Shown here piece by piece: positions 16,841 through 27,152 of a stretch of 64,000 nt of DNA. Position 1 is the first letter of the stretch, and the number at the start of each line of letters is the position of its first letter. The stretch comes from Oscillospiraceae bacterium (lineage in GTDB: Bacteria; Bacillota; Clostridia; UMGS1840; HGM11507), in assembly GCA_015068525.1 (NCBI GenBank), contig SVKJ01000002.1, positions 95,759 to 159,758 of the forward strand, written 5' to 3'. The notes below the pieces were generated by a model, which was not told the origin of the DNA, searched no databases, and was given only the letters and a program-made list of their open reading frames with translations. A program made the position numbers and the translations under genes.

Positions 16841-19800
16841 ATGAGCATTTCAAGAGTTTATTCAGAAAAGAAAAAGGGATTTGATGTTGAAGCATCATCA
16901 CTTTTTAAAGACATTAAGGAAAATTTATCAATTGACAGCCTTTTGGAGTTAAGAATACTGGTAAGATATGATATATCATCCTTAAGTTCGGAAACATTAA
17001 AAAAGGCAAAGACTACTATTTTATCCGAACCTCAGGTTGACAATGTTTATGACAGTGTTGACTTATCAGGTTATAATGTTTTTGCGACTGAACTTTTACC
17101 GGGTCAGTTTGACCAGAGAGCCGATTCAGCTGCACAGTGTATTCAGATTTTAACAGCAGGTGAAAAGCCACAGGTAAGAGCGGCAAAAGTTTATGCTATA
17201 AACAAAGAAGTATCAGATGAAGATATCAAAAGAATTAAAAAATATATTATAAACCCTATCGAATCAAGAGAAGCGTCACTTGACATTCCTGAAACTCTTG
17301 ATATGGAACTTCCTGAACCTGAGCCTGTTATAACAGTTGAAGGGTTTATAGAACTTGATGAAATAAGTCTTAAAAAATTCCTTGATGAAAATGGTTTTGC
17401 ATTTGACTTGTCAGATATTAAATTCTGCCAGAATTACTTTAAGAATGAAGAAAAGAGAAATCCTACAGTTACCGAACTTAAAATGATAGATACATACTGG
17501 TCCGACCACTGCAGGCACACAACATTCGCAACCGAACTTAAAAATGTTGAAATTTATGATAAAGTTGTTAAATCAGCCTTTGATAAATACTTAAGCGTAA
17601 GAGAAGAAGTATATAAAGATAAAAAAGCCAAAGATATGTGCTTTATGGATATTGCAACTATTGCAACTAAAGACTTAAAGAAAAAAGGAGTATTAAAAAA
17701 CCTTGACGAGTCGGAAGAAATAAACGCATGTTCAATTGAAGTGCCTGTTGATGTTGACGGCAAAATCGAAGAGTGGCTTGTTATGTTCAAAAACGAAACT
17801 CACAATCACCCTACTGAAATTGAGCCATTCGGCGGTGCTGCAACCTGTCTGGGCGGAGCAATAAGGGATCCATTGTCAGGACGTTCTTATGTATATCAGG
17901 CAATGAGAGTCACAGGAAGCGGTGACCCGAGAGTTCCGATTAGCCAAACACTTCCGGGCAAACTTCCTCAAAGAAAAATTTCAAAAACTGCAGCAGCAGG
18001 TTATTCGTCATACGGTAACCAGATTGGTCTTGCAACAGGTCTGGTAAGGGAAATTTATGATGAATCATATAAAGCAAAAAGATTAGAAATCGGTGCAGTT
18101 GTAGGTGCAGCGCCAAAGAGCAATGTTATAAGAGAAGTGCCTGAGCCGGGTGATGTTGTAATTTTACTTGGCGGAAGAACAGGAAGAGATGGTTGCGGAG
18201 GTGCAACAGGCTCATCAAAAGCGCACACTGATAAATCTTTAGAAAACTGCGGAGCAGAAGTTCAAAAAGGTAATCCGCCTGAAGAAAGAAAACTTCAAAG
18301 ACTGTTCAGAAACCCTGAAGTTACAAGACTTATAAGAAGATGTAATGACTTTGGTGCAGGCGGTGTATCTGTTGCAATCGGAGAACTTGCTGACGGTTTA
18401 CACATAAATCTTGATAAAGTGCCTAAAAAATATGCAGGTCTTGACGGAACTGAACTTGCGATTTCCGAATCTCAGGAAAGAATGGCAGTTGTTGTAAGAG
18501 AATGTGATAAAGAAAAAATGATAGAAGAAGCCGGCAAAGAAAATATCGAAGCAACAGTTGTTGCTACCGTTACCGAAGAAAAGAGATTAAAACTTTACTG
18601 GCAGGACGTTAAAATCGTTGATATTTCAAGAGAATTTTTAAATTCCAACGGCGGAAGACGTGAAACAGATGTTCTGATTAAAGAAAACACAAGTAATGAC
18701 ATATTTGACTCATTTAAATTTGAAAACGAAAAAACCTACGAAGAAAAATTCGTTTCACTTTTATCCGACCTTAATGTATGTATGCAAAAAGGTTTAGGAG
18801 AAATGTTTGACTCAACAATCGGCGCAGGAACAGTTTTAATGCCGTTTGGCGGAAAATATGAGTTAACACCTACAGAATCAATGGCTGCAAAAATTCCACT
18901 TATTTCGGGAGAAACTAAAACTGCAACCGTTATGTCTTACGGGTTTGATAATAAGATGGCTAAAAAGAGTCCGTTCTACAGCGGTATCTATGCTATTATC
19001 CATTCAATCGCAAGAGTTGTAGCAACAGGTTGTGATATTTCAAAAGTTTATCTGACACTTCAGGAATACTTTAAGAAACTGGGGAATGATAAGGAAAGAT
19101 GGGGAGAGCCAATGCAGGCGCTTCTTGGTGCTTTTTATGCTCAGGAAAGTTTGAAGATTGCGGCAATCGGAGGAAAAGACTCAATGAGTGGTTCGTTTAA
19201 CGATATGGATGTTGTTCCTACACTCGTATCTTTTGCGATTTCCCCTGCTTCTACTGATGAAATAATCTCTCCTGAATTTAAGAAAACCGACTCAAAAGTT
19301 ATCTTAATTGAAAATAAGAAGGACGGATTTTTACCTGATTTTGAAAACTTTACAGATATAAGTAAAAAAGTTTACAAACTTATAAAGGCTAAAAAAGTAT
19401 ATTCTGCTTATGCTGTTCCTATGGGCGGTGTTGCAGAAGCAGTGCTTAAAATGTGCTTTGGTAATAAAATCGGCTTTGAATTTAAGAATGATACCGATTT
19501 ATTCAAAGCAGATTACGGCTCATATATTATCGAAGTTTCCAAAGATACTGAAGTTGGCGGAATTTTACTTGGTTATACCACTTCCGATAACTTCGTTACA
19601 ATCGGTAATGAAAAAATAAGTCTTGAAAAACTTATTGATGCTTTTGTAAATCCGCTTGAAAGCGTTTACAAAACTGCAAAAGAAATAGAATTAAAAGAAA
19701 TAAACATTCCGCTTTATGAAAAGAAGGAAATAATCTCACCTAAAATCAAAGTTGCAAAACCTAAAGTTGTAGTACCTGTATTCCCTGGTACAAACTGTGA

Positions 19801-20554
19801 ATATGATACCAAAAAAGTATTTGAAAAAGCGGGAGCAGAGGTAGAGGTTATAGTATTTAAAAACTTAAAACCAACCGATGTTTTAGAATCTTCTAAAAAA
19901 CTTGCTTCTTCTATTAAAGATGCGCAGATAGTAATGATTCCTGGTGGTTTCTCAGGCGGTGACGAGCCTGACGGTTCAGGAAAATTCATTGCAACAGCAC
20001 TTAGAAACGAACTTGTAAAAGAAGCCTTAAGGGATATGTTATATAACCGTGACGGGCTTATGCTTGGTATCTGTAACGGTTTCCAGGCACTTATAAAACT
20101 TGGTCTTGTTCCTTACGGCGATGTAATTGATACTTCTGATACTTGTCCAACGCTAACTTATAACACTATCGGACGTCATATATCCACTATGGCAGATATA
20201 AAAGTTATGTCAAATAAATCTCCTTGGTTTAACAATGTTAAGCCGGGCGAAATATATAAAGTTCCATTGTCACACGGCGAAGGAAGATTTATCGTTTCTG
20301 ACTTACATATGGAAGAACTTGTTAAATGCGGTCAGATTGCTACCTGCTATGTTGATAAAGACGGTAACCCTACTTACGATAAGTATGCTAACCCTAACGG
20401 CTCTAACTTTGCAGTTGAAGGTATAACAAGTAAAGACGGAAGAATTTTAGGTAAAATGGGTCACGCAGAAAGAATAGGGGATAACCTTTATAAGAATATT
20501 GACGGTAACTTTGATATGAAACTGTTTGAAGCAGGTGTATCATATTTTAAATAG
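16841..20554 (+). CDS. purL: Phosphoribosylformylglycinamidine synthase, single-chain (PurL with PurQ domain)
   Basis: Fourth step of purine synthesis: FGAR + ATP + glutamine to FGAM. At 1237 residues it is the long one-chain form. It has an N-terminal PurS-like region, the linker WSDHCRHTTF, and the catalytic NETHNHPTEIEPFGGA near residue 315. The C-terminal class I glutaminase has its nucleophile in GICNGFQ (Cys1078) and SHGEGRF later. Other Clostridia use this form instead of separate purS, purQ and purL. No other pur gene is adjacent. The next gene, ahcY, starts 13 bp after its stop, so the two may be cotranscribed. Confidence 0.97.
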   Translation: MSISRVYSEKKKGFDVEASSLFKDIKENLSIDSLLELRILVRYDISSLSSETLKKAKTTILSEPQVDNVYDSVDLSGYNVFATELLPGQFDQRADSAAQCIQILTAGEKPQVRAAKVYAINKEVSDEDIKRIKKYIINPIESREASLDIPETLDMELPEPEPVITVEGFIELDEISLKKFLDENGFAFDLSDIKFCQNYFKNEEKRNPTVTELKMIDTYWSDHCRHTTFATELKNVEIYDKVVKSAFDKYLSVREEVYKDKKAKDMCFMDIATIATKDLKKKGVLKNLDESEEINACSIEVPVDVDGKIEEWLVMFKNETHNHPTEIEPFGGAATCLGGAIRDPLSGRSYVYQAMRVTGSGDPRVPISQTLPGKLPQRKISKTAAAGYSSYGNQIGLATGLVREIYDESYKAKRLEIGAVVGAAPKSNVIREVPEPGDVVILLGGRTGRDGCGGATGSSKAHTDKSLENCGAEVQKGNPPEERKLQRLFRNPEVTRLIRRCNDFGAGGVSVAIGELADGLHINLDKVPKKYAGLDGTELAISESQERMAVVVRECDKEKMIEEAGKENIEATVVATVTEEKRLKLYWQDVKIVDISREFLNSNGGRRETDVLIKENTSNDIFDSFKFENEKTYEEKFVSLLSDLNVCMQKGLGEMFDSTIGAGTVLMPFGGKYELTPTESMAAKIPLISGETKTATVMSYGFDNKMAKKSPFYSGIYAIIHSIARVVATGCDISKVYLTLQEYFKKLGNDKERWGEPMQALLGAFYAQESLKIAAIGGKDSMSGSFNDMDVVPTLVSFAISPASTDEIISPEFKKTDSKVILIENKKDGFLPDFENFTDISKKVYKLIKAKKVYSAYAVPMGGVAEAVLKMCFGNKIGFEFKNDTDLFKADYGSYIIEVSKDTEVGGILLGYTTSDNFVTIGNEKISLEKLIDAFVNPLESVYKTAKEIELKEINIPLYEKKEIISPKIKVAKPKVVVPVFPGTNCEYDTKKVFEKAGAEVEVIVFKNLKPTDVLESSKKLASSIKDAQIVMIPGGFSGGDEPDGSGKFIATALRNELVKEALRDMLYNRDGLMLGICNGFQALIKLGLVPYGDVIDTSDTCPTLTYNTIGRHISTMADIKVMSNKSPWFNNVKPGEIYKVPLSHGEGRFIVSDLHMEELVKCGQIATCYVDKDGNPTYDKYANPNGSNFAVEGITSKDGRILGKMGHAERIGDNLYKNIDGNFDMKLFEAGVSYFK

Positions 20555-20567
20555 GAGTGGTTTATTT

Positions 20568-21791
20568 ATGGTAAACAGCGGGAAAAACAAAATAGAATGG
20601 GTATCACGAAATATGCCTATTTTAAATACAATTAAAGAAGATTTTGAAAAGACTAAACCGTTTCTTGGTAAGAAAATTACAATTTGTATTCACTTAGAAG
20701 CAAAAACTGCTTACTTCGCAACTGTTTTAAAAGCAGGCGGGGCAGAAGTTACTGCAACAGGCTGTAACCCATTGTCAACACAGGACGATGTTGCCGCTGC
20801 CTTAAGAGAAGTTTACGGAATTACCGTTTACGGAAAGCATGGAGAAACGGAAGAAGAGTATTTTAACGATTTAAGGAATGCGCTTTCCAATAATCCTGAC
20901 ATTATTATGGATGACGGGGGCGATTTAACCAACCTTATCCACTCGGAATATCCCGAACTTATTAAAACTCTTCAGGGCGGAACAGAAGAAACAACAACGG
21001 GAATATTAAGATTAAAAGCAAGAGAGAGAGCAGGGGAACTTAAATTCCCTGTTATCTCTGCCAATGATGCATACTGCAAATATCTTTTTGATAACAGATA
21101 TGGTACAGGTCAGTCAGTATGGGACGGAATTAACCGAACAACTAACCTTATTGTCAGCAGTAAATATGTTGTTGTGGCAGGGTATGGCTGGTGCGGAAAA
21201 GGTACTGCTATGCGTGCAAAAGGTCTTGGTGCGAAAGTAATCGTCTGCGAGGTTGACCCTATAAAAGCAGTTGAAGCGGTTATGGACGGATTTTCCGTTA
21301 TGTCTATGGAAGAAGCATCAAAAGTCGGCGATATATTTGTTACTGTAACAGGTTGCAAAGATGTTATTACAAAAAAACATCTTCTTAATATGAAAGACGG
21401 TGTTATTTTAGCAAATGCAGGGCATTTTGATGTTGAAATAAACAAAAATGATTTAATGGAAATATCAGATGAAAAGAAAGTTGTAAGAAATAATATTGAA
21501 GGTTATTTCGGAAAAGACGGTAAGATCAGAAACTTACTTGCAGAGGGAAGACTTGTTAATCTTGCCGCAGGTGACGGTCACCCTGCAGAAATTATGGATA
21601 TGAGTTTTTCTATTCAGGCTTTAAGTTTAAAATATATAAACGAAAACTACAAAAATATGGAAAATAAGGTATATAATGTGCCTGATGTTTTGGATAAATA
21701 TGTTGCAAATATAAAACTTAAATCTTTGGGAGTATCTATTGATACTTTATCTAAAGAACAGGAAGAATATATAAATAATTATATGGAGTAA
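20568..21791 (+). CDS. ahcY: Adenosylhomocysteinase
   Basis: NAD-dependent enzyme that splits S-adenosylhomocysteine into adenosine and homocysteine. The protein is 407 residues from ATG 20568, behind TAGGAGTGG; the upstream in-frame ATG at 20526 is inside purL. Visible features are the SAHH-type opening (WVSRNMPILNTI), CIHLEAKTAYFATVL, the NAD-binding GYGWCGKGTAMRAKGLGAKV near 205, and the C-terminal GDGHPAEIMDMSFSIQALS. It lies 4 bp before an MTA/SAH deaminase gene, so the pair probably clears SAH and related nucleosides in the methyl cycle. Confidence 0.95.
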   Translation: MVNSGKNKIEWVSRNMPILNTIKEDFEKTKPFLGKKITICIHLEAKTAYFATVLKAGGAEVTATGCNPLSTQDDVAAALREVYGITVYGKHGETEEEYFNDLRNALSNNPDIIMDDGGDLTNLIHSEYPELIKTLQGGTEETTTGILRLKARERAGELKFPVISANDAYCKYLFDNRYGTGQSVWDGINRTTNLIVSSKYVVVAGYGWCGKGTAMRAKGLGAKVIVCEVDPIKAVEAVMDGFSVMSMEEASKVGDIFVTVTGCKDVITKKHLLNMKDGVILANAGHFDVEINKNDLMEISDEKKVVRNNIEGYFGKDGKIRNLLAEGRLVNLAAGDGHPAEIMDMSFSIQALSLKYINENYKNMENKVYNVPDVLDKYVANIKLKSLGVSIDTLSKEQEEYINNYME

Positions 21792-21795
21792 TAAT

Positions 21796-23082
21796 ATGAA
21801 TATTCTTTTAAAAAACGCATATATTATAACTCTTGATGATGAGAAGATAATTGAAAACGGATATCTTGGGACAAACGGTAAAAAAATCTCATATATAGGG
21901 GATAAACTTCCCGATGAAAGTAAGTATGACTATGTTTTAGATTTAAAAGGGAAAACTGTTATGCCCTCTTTTTCGAATGCTCATTGTCACACAGCGATGA
22001 CAATTCTCAGGAGTTATTCAGAGGGGTATCCTCTTCAGAGATGGCTTAATGAGAAGATTTTTCCTATTGAAGATAAACTTTCGGGAAATGAAATTTACTG
22101 GGGCACAATGCTTGGGATTGCAGAACTTTTAAAATTCGGGACAACTTTAGTAAATGACTGCTACTATTTTATGGAAGATGCCGTAAGAGCATATCGTGAA
22201 ACAGGAATGAATGCCAACGTTTCAAGATGCGTTATGAACTTTGAAGAAAAGGACGATTATTCTTCCGACTATCGTATGAAAGAATGTATTGAACTTTATA
22301 AAAATTACAATGGTATTGATGACGATTTAATAAGAGTTGAAATGTTTCCTCATGCAGTTTATACCTGTTCATACAATTATTTAAAATATACGGCAGAAAT
22401 TTCCCAAAAATATAATATGCCGATAACCTCACACTTATCGGAAAATGCACAGGAAGTTTCAGACTGTATTAAAAAATACGGAAAAACTCCTGTGGAAATT
22501 TATGAGGAAACAGGGCTTCTTTCCGATACAACATTAATGGCTCATTGTGTTCACTTAAATGATAATGATATTAAACTTTTAAAAGGTCACTATGTTGCAC
22601 ATAATCCTAAGAGTAATTTAAAACTCGGAAGCGGAATTTGTGACATATATAAGTACCAGCAAAACGGAATAAACATTGCAATCGGAACTGACGGAGCGTC
22701 AAGTAACAATAACCTTAATATGTTATCCGAGTTAAACTATGCTGCACTTTTAATGTGTAATAAAAATTCCGATCCATCTTATGTGTCCCCTTATGAAATA
22801 TTAAAAATGGCAACCTTAAACGGTGCAAAAGCCATGCGAAGAGAAAATAAGGGAATGTTAAAAGAAGGATATGATGCCGATTTTATCATTTTAAATACTG
22901 ATGAAATTTATCATCTGCCAAACCATAATGTTATAAATAATATTGTCTATGCGTCATGCGGTACGGAGGTTGAAACAACAGTATCGGGCGGTAAAATTCT
23001 TTACCATAAAGGCGAATATAAAACTATTGACATTGAAAGAGTAAAATCGGAAATACTAAAAATAAAAGAGAAAATTTTTTAA
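21796..23082 (+). CDS. mtaD: 5-methylthioadenosine / S-adenosylhomocysteine deaminase family amidohydrolase
   Basis: Metal-dependent amidohydrolase of the MTA/SAH/5'-deoxyadenosine deaminase family, 428 residues. Metal ligands are visible as NAHCHTAM (His63, His65), TSHLSENAQE, MAHCVHLNDNDI and IGTDGASSNNNLNM. The N- and C-terminal ends form the composite beta domain. It deaminates the adenine ring of MTA, SAH or 5'-deoxyadenosine; the exact substrate is unresolved. The 4-bp gap after ahcY indicates cotranscription. With AhcY also present, 5'-deoxyadenosine from radical-SAM enzymes is a plausible main substrate. Confidence 0.88.
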   Translation: MNILLKNAYIITLDDEKIIENGYLGTNGKKISYIGDKLPDESKYDYVLDLKGKTVMPSFSNAHCHTAMTILRSYSEGYPLQRWLNEKIFPIEDKLSGNEIYWGTMLGIAELLKFGTTLVNDCYYFMEDAVRAYRETGMNANVSRCVMNFEEKDDYSSDYRMKECIELYKNYNGIDDDLIRVEMFPHAVYTCSYNYLKYTAEISQKYNMPITSHLSENAQEVSDCIKKYGKTPVEIYEETGLLSDTTLMAHCVHLNDNDIKLLKGHYVAHNPKSNLKLGSGICDIYKYQQNGINIAIGTDGASSNNNLNMLSELNYAALLMCNKNSDPSYVSPYEILKMATLNGAKAMRRENKGMLKEGYDADFIILNTDEIYHLPNHNVINNIVYASCGTEVETTVSGGKILYHKGEYKTIDIERVKSEILKIKEKIF

Positions 23083-23375
23083 ATTTGAAAAAATTAATTT
23101 AATTAGGAATTAGGAATTAGGAATGAGGAATAAAGGTATAAATTACTGGCGTAATTTATGGAATTGATGGGAAATCTTCGATTTCAAATAATTCCTGATT
23201 ATATAAGAAATATAAAAAACGTTTATGGGATTGAATGAAAAAAATTAACAGTGCAAAAAGGCTGAATAGCATCTTTTTGCATTCCTCCATTCCTAATTCC
23301 TAATTCCTAATTAACAAAGGTTTAGAATTTTAAAAAATTATTTTTCAATTTAAAACTTTAAGGGGGGGGAACAAA
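23083..23375. repeat. Heptamer inverted-pair element (TTAGGAA version) with hairpin
   Basis: Left arm 23100-23135: AATTAGG/AATTAGG/AATGAGG units. Right arm 23281-23314: the reverse complement. Between them are a TAAATTAC-GTAATTTA hairpin, the GGGAAATCTTCGATTTC core (23170-23186), and a hairpin TGCAAAAAG...CTTTTTGCA (23252-23281) with loop GCTGAATAGC. A near-identical unit is at 30768-30996. No gene seen. Confidence 0.75.
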
Positions 23376-23963
23376 ATGCTTGAGAAGTTTGTAGAAAACG
23401 AATATATTGAACTTTCAAATGAATATAATAAAAACGCTCAGGTAAAAAAAGTTTCCCTTGAGTTTGAAAGCGAAAAATATTTTTATGATTTTAAAAAGAC
23501 ACTTGAAACTGACAGACGCGGAGAGGTTGGATTTTTAACAAGAAGAAAAAACGGCAAGTTCATTGTTATAAGGAGTAAAAAGTACCCCAAAGGTGCTTTT
23601 CGTATTCCCACAGGCGGAATAGATTTTTCTGAAAGCGCTATCCACGCATTACATAGAGAGGTCAAAGAAGAACTTGGCATTTTATTTGATATTGATAAAT
23701 TCTTAGGAATTATTGAATATAATTTCCATTATAAAGATGATATAGTAAAATTTTATTCATATCTGTTTGTAATAAATGAAATTTCAGGAGAACTTATAAA
23801 AGATGCAACAGAGGACGAAATAGCAGACTACTTGGAAGTTGATGCTGATGGCCTTTTGGAACTTGCTGAAACACTTAACTCAATTTCAGGAGGCTGGCGT
23901 GACTGGGCGCATTTCCGATTAGAACTTATTGAATTTTATTTATCATATTTTCGGGAATTTTAA
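23376..23963 (+). CDS. Nudix hydrolase
   Basis: The 195-residue protein carries a complete Nudix box at about residues 80-102 (GGIDFSESAIHALHREVKEE followed by LGI), with all Gx5Ex7REUxEExGU residues present. Flanking it are SKKYPKGAFRIPTGG and a beta-rich C-terminus ending in SISGGWRDWAHFRLELIEFY. Such enzymes cleave nucleoside diphosphates linked to another group; the substrate is not evident. The start codon follows a run of eight G. It is the first gene after a repeat element and may be cotranscribed with the VanW gene 51 bp downstream. Confidence 0.9.
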   Translation: MLEKFVENEYIELSNEYNKNAQVKKVSLEFESEKYFYDFKKTLETDRRGEVGFLTRRKNGKFIVIRSKKYPKGAFRIPTGGIDFSESAIHALHREVKEELGILFDIDKFLGIIEYNFHYKDDIVKFYSYLFVINEISGELIKDATEDEIADYLEVDADGLLELAETLNSISGGWRDWAHFRLELIEFYLSYFREF

Positions 23964-24014
23964 CCTTTATTTATCAAAAATTTATAATTTAAAAACGCTA
24001 TTGGAGAATACAAT

Positions 24015-25793
24015 ATGAGTGTAAAAGTAAAAATTGCAATAATCGTGTCAGTAACTTTATTTATAGTAGCAGGAAGTCTTATCGGACTTAGTATCTATTC
24101 GGTCAATGCTTTTATTAAAAGCGATGTGATTGCTTCCAATGTTACTTATAACGGAGTTTATATAGGAGATTTAAAAAAGGAAGATGCATTGACTCTACTT
24201 AAAAGCAAAACTTTTAACGCGGATTTACCTGTTAAAGTAAATTATAACGATAAATCCTTTGAATTTGCACCAAATGCTTCAGGGATAAATTATAACCTGG
24301 ATGCTGTTGTCCATTACGCTTATAATAAAGGAAGAAGCGGTAACTTCTTTAGTGACCTTACCTCTATTATAAAATCACGCTTTTCGTTTGATGATATACC
24401 GAATTCCTATAATTTTGATATAGATGTTTTTGAGCAAACGATTAACACTCTTCTTGTTGCAAACGGAATAGATTTTAATAATTTTGATATAAAAGTTTAC
24501 GAAAATTATGCATCGGTAAAAATAAACAGCGACCTTACAACTGTTGATTTTGACAAACTTTACTCACTTACTATGGAAAAAATTGATTTAAAAGAGGGAA
24601 GAAATATTGATTTACCGATAACAAAGATTGACAAAGTAACGCCAAAGATGATTTATGACAAAATATATGTTGAGCCAAAAAATGCATCAAGTAAAACTGA
24701 GAATGGCGTTACAACCATAACACCTCATACAGTCGGTGTTATTGTTAATATTTCGGATATTGAAAAAGCATTAAATGAGGGTAAAACCTCCTTTACAATT
24801 CCTGTTATAAAAAAGTATCCTGAAGTAAGAGTTGAAAATTTAAGCGGAGAACTTTTTTCTGATGTTTTAGGAAGTTTTACAAGTAAATATAACGCATCTC
24901 TTATCGGAAGAACTCAGAATGTTACACTTGCTGCCAAAAAAATAAACGGTATTATATTAAATTCAGGGGATATTTTTTCCTATAACAAAATTGTAGGCCC
25001 AAGAACTTCGGCTACGGGATTTTCCACCGCGACAGTTTATACAAGTAATGGACTTTCAGAAGAACTTGGCGGAGGAATATGTCAGGTTTCATCAACCCTT
25101 TATAATGCTGTACTTTATGCAGATTTAAAAATAGTTGAAAGAAAAAATCATATGTATACGGTAAGTTATGTAAGAAACGGACTTGATGCTACCGTTGCAT
25201 ACGGACTTATAGATTTCAGATTTATGAACAATTTAAAATCGCCAATAAAAGTTGTAACATCGACAGGCGGAGGTGTGCTTACAGTTACACTTCTTGGCAA
25301 GAAAGAAAACAATAATAAAGTAGAACTTTATACCAATACTTTGGAAAGTTATCCGTTTACCGAAAAAATTACACAAAACCCTGACCTTGAACCCGGTACA
25401 AAGAAAGTTACCCAAAACGGTGCTTACGGATATAAAATAAATGCTACAAAAGTTGTCAAAGATTCTTCGGGTAATATTATCCGTCAGGAATTCTTAGGCA
25501 CTAATGTATATAAACCTCTTACAAAAATTATTGAAGAAGGTCCTCCGCTTCCGGTTACACCAGAGCCTGAAGTAAAAGAGGACACTCCTTTGATTGAAAC
25601 TCCTCCAACCGAAACCACAGAGCCGGAAGAAACCCCTCCTGAAACACAGGAGCCTCAAATTCCTCAGGAAGACTTAAATGGGGAAGAAAGTCAGACTTCG
25701 GGAAGTGACATTAACGAGAATACTGAGCCTGTGGAAACAAACGGGCAGGAAGAAAATTTAAACGAAGAGGATGGCGAAAATTCTACACTTTAA
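24015..25793 (+). CDS. VanW family wall protein with G5-like domain
   Basis: The 592-residue protein has one N-terminal membrane helix (about 7-30), then peptidoglycan-binding-like repeats (about 40-290). The VanW domain spans about 298-420 (GRTQNVTLAA, NSGDIFSYNKIVGPRT, ELGGGICQVSSTLYNAVLYA, NHMYTVSYV). A G5-like segment (about 455-500; NPDLEPGTKKVTQNGAYGY) and a Pro/Glu-rich tail (about 510-592) follow. This is the YoaR-like layout. The role is cell-wall associated but biochemically undefined. The tail would span the wall or keep the domain away from it. The next gene, rnfC, begins 30 bp on. Confidence 0.92.
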   Translation: MSVKVKIAIIVSVTLFIVAGSLIGLSIYSVNAFIKSDVIASNVTYNGVYIGDLKKEDALTLLKSKTFNADLPVKVNYNDKSFEFAPNASGINYNLDAVVHYAYNKGRSGNFFSDLTSIIKSRFSFDDIPNSYNFDIDVFEQTINTLLVANGIDFNNFDIKVYENYASVKINSDLTTVDFDKLYSLTMEKIDLKEGRNIDLPITKIDKVTPKMIYDKIYVEPKNASSKTENGVTTITPHTVGVIVNISDIEKALNEGKTSFTIPVIKKYPEVRVENLSGELFSDVLGSFTSKYNASLIGRTQNVTLAAKKINGIILNSGDIFSYNKIVGPRTSATGFSTATVYTSNGLSEELGGGICQVSSTLYNAVLYADLKIVERKNHMYTVSYVRNGLDATVAYGLIDFRFMNNLKSPIKVVTSTGGGVLTVTLLGKKENNNKVELYTNTLESYPFTEKITQNPDLEPGTKKVTQNGAYGYKINATKVVKDSSGNIIRQEFLGTNVYKPLTKIIEEGPPLPVTPEPEVKEDTPLIETPPTETTEPEETPPETQEPQIPQEDLNGEESQTSGSDINENTEPVETNGQEENLNEEDGENSTL

Positions 25794-25823
25794 CAGTGTA
25801 TTGGAAAAATGAAAGGAGCAAGT

Positions 25824-27152
25824 ATGAAGTTATCATTTAGGGGAGGCGTGCATCCTGAGTCTAATAAAGGGCTTACCAAAGATAAGCCGATAAGAGAACT
25901 TGACGCACCAAAAACTGTTTATATTCCCTTAAGGCAACATATTGGGGCGCCTCTTGACCCTGTAGTTCAAGTAGGCGATGTTGTAAAAAAGGGGCAGTTA
26001 ATTGGAAAAAGTGAAGCATTTGTTTCAGCTCCCGTTCATTCGTCAGTTTCAGGCAAGGTTACAGCGATTGAACCGTATTTTCATCCAAGCGGTGTTAAAA
26101 CGAATACTGTAATAATTGAAAATGACTTTTTAGAAGAATGGGACCCCGAAATCAAACCGATAGGCGATTATAATGACTTATCGGCAAAAGAAATTGTTGA
26201 AATAATAAAAAATGCAGGTATTGTCGGCATGGGAGGAGCGGCATTTCCTACCCATGTTAAACTAAGTCCTCCGCCCGATAAGCAAGTTAAATATATTATT
26301 GTAAACGGTGCGGAATGTGAACCTTACTTAACAAGTGACTACCGTGCAATGATTGAGTATCCCGAAAAAATTATATACGGTCTTTTAGCCATTATGAAAA
26401 TATTTAACCTTAAGACAGGTTATATAGGCGTAGAAGACAATAAGAAAGACGGCATTAAAAGTTTAAAAGACGCTTTGGGAAATGATACGTCAATTAAAGT
26501 TTTAACCCTAAAAACCAAATATCCGCAAGGTTCTGAAAAGCATCTTATCAAAGCCGTAACAGGTAAGGAAGTACCATCAGGAAAACTCCCTGTTGATGTG
26601 GGTGCGATTGTTATAAATGTTGATACTGCAGTAGAAGTATGTGAAACTTTAAAAACAGGCAGACCTTTAACTTCCCGAATTGTCACTGTTACAGGAGATG
26701 CGGTAAATAATCCCTGCAATTTGAGAGTAAGAATAGGCACTCCGTTTATTGATGTATTAAACGCTGCAGGCGGACTTAAAGACAATTTAAGAAAACTTAT
26801 AATGGGTGGTCCTATGATGGGTATGGCACAATACAGCGTAGATGCTCCCGTTATAAAAGGAACATCAGGACTTTTAGCACTTACCGAAGACGAAATAAAT
26901 GACAAGAAAGAACTTGCCTGCTTAAGATGTGCAAAATGTGTTGATGCGTGTCCTATGGGTCTTATGCCGTTATACATTTTACTGTATTCCAAAAAAGAAG
27001 ATTACGAAAATATGAAAAAATATAATATTATGGATTGTATAGAATGTGGTTCCTGTTCTTATGCCTGTCCGAGTTTCAGAAATCCGGTTGAGCATATAAG
27101 AGTAGGCAAAGCAAAACTTCAGCTTGAAAATTTGAAGGAGGGGAATAAATAA
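25824..27152 (+). CDS. rnfC: Rnf complex subunit RnfC (NADH/ferredoxin-side flavoprotein)
   Basis: Peripheral subunit of the Rnf complex, which couples ferredoxin:NAD+ electron transfer to Na+ or H+ export. The 442-residue protein has an N-terminal barrel-sandwich domain (MKLSFRGGVHPESNKG), an NADH/FMN-binding SLBB-like middle region (GIVGMGGAAFPTHVK, NGAECEPYLTSDYR), and two 4Fe-4S motifs (CLRCAKCVDACPMG and CIECGSCSYACPSF). ATG 25824 lies 5 bp after AGGAG; ATG 25809 overlaps that site and is rejected. It is the first gene of rnfCDGEAB; its stop overlaps the rnfD start as TAATG. Confidence 0.97.
   Translation: MKLSFRGGVHPESNKGLTKDKPIRELDAPKTVYIPLRQHIGAPLDPVVQVGDVVKKGQLIGKSEAFVSAPVHSSVSGKVTAIEPYFHPSGVKTNTVIIENDFLEEWDPEIKPIGDYNDLSAKEIVEIIKNAGIVGMGGAAFPTHVKLSPPPDKQVKYIIVNGAECEPYLTSDYRAMIEYPEKIIYGLLAIMKIFNLKTGYIGVEDNKKDGIKSLKDALGNDTSIKVLTLKTKYPQGSEKHLIKAVTGKEVPSGKLPVDVGAIVINVDTAVEVCETLKTGRPLTSRIVTVTGDAVNNPCNLRVRIGTPFIDVLNAAGGLKDNLRKLIMGGPMMGMAQYSVDAPVIKGTSGLLALTEDEINDKKELACLRCAKCVDACPMGLMPLYILLYSKKEDYENMKKYNIMDCIECGSCSYACPSFRNPVEHIRVGKAKLQLENLKEGNK

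Noticed and set aside
23100..23315. Tandem short repeats considered as a CRISPR array
   Set aside because: Units are 7 bp with no unique spacers and the far side is the reverse complement; no cas gene is present.
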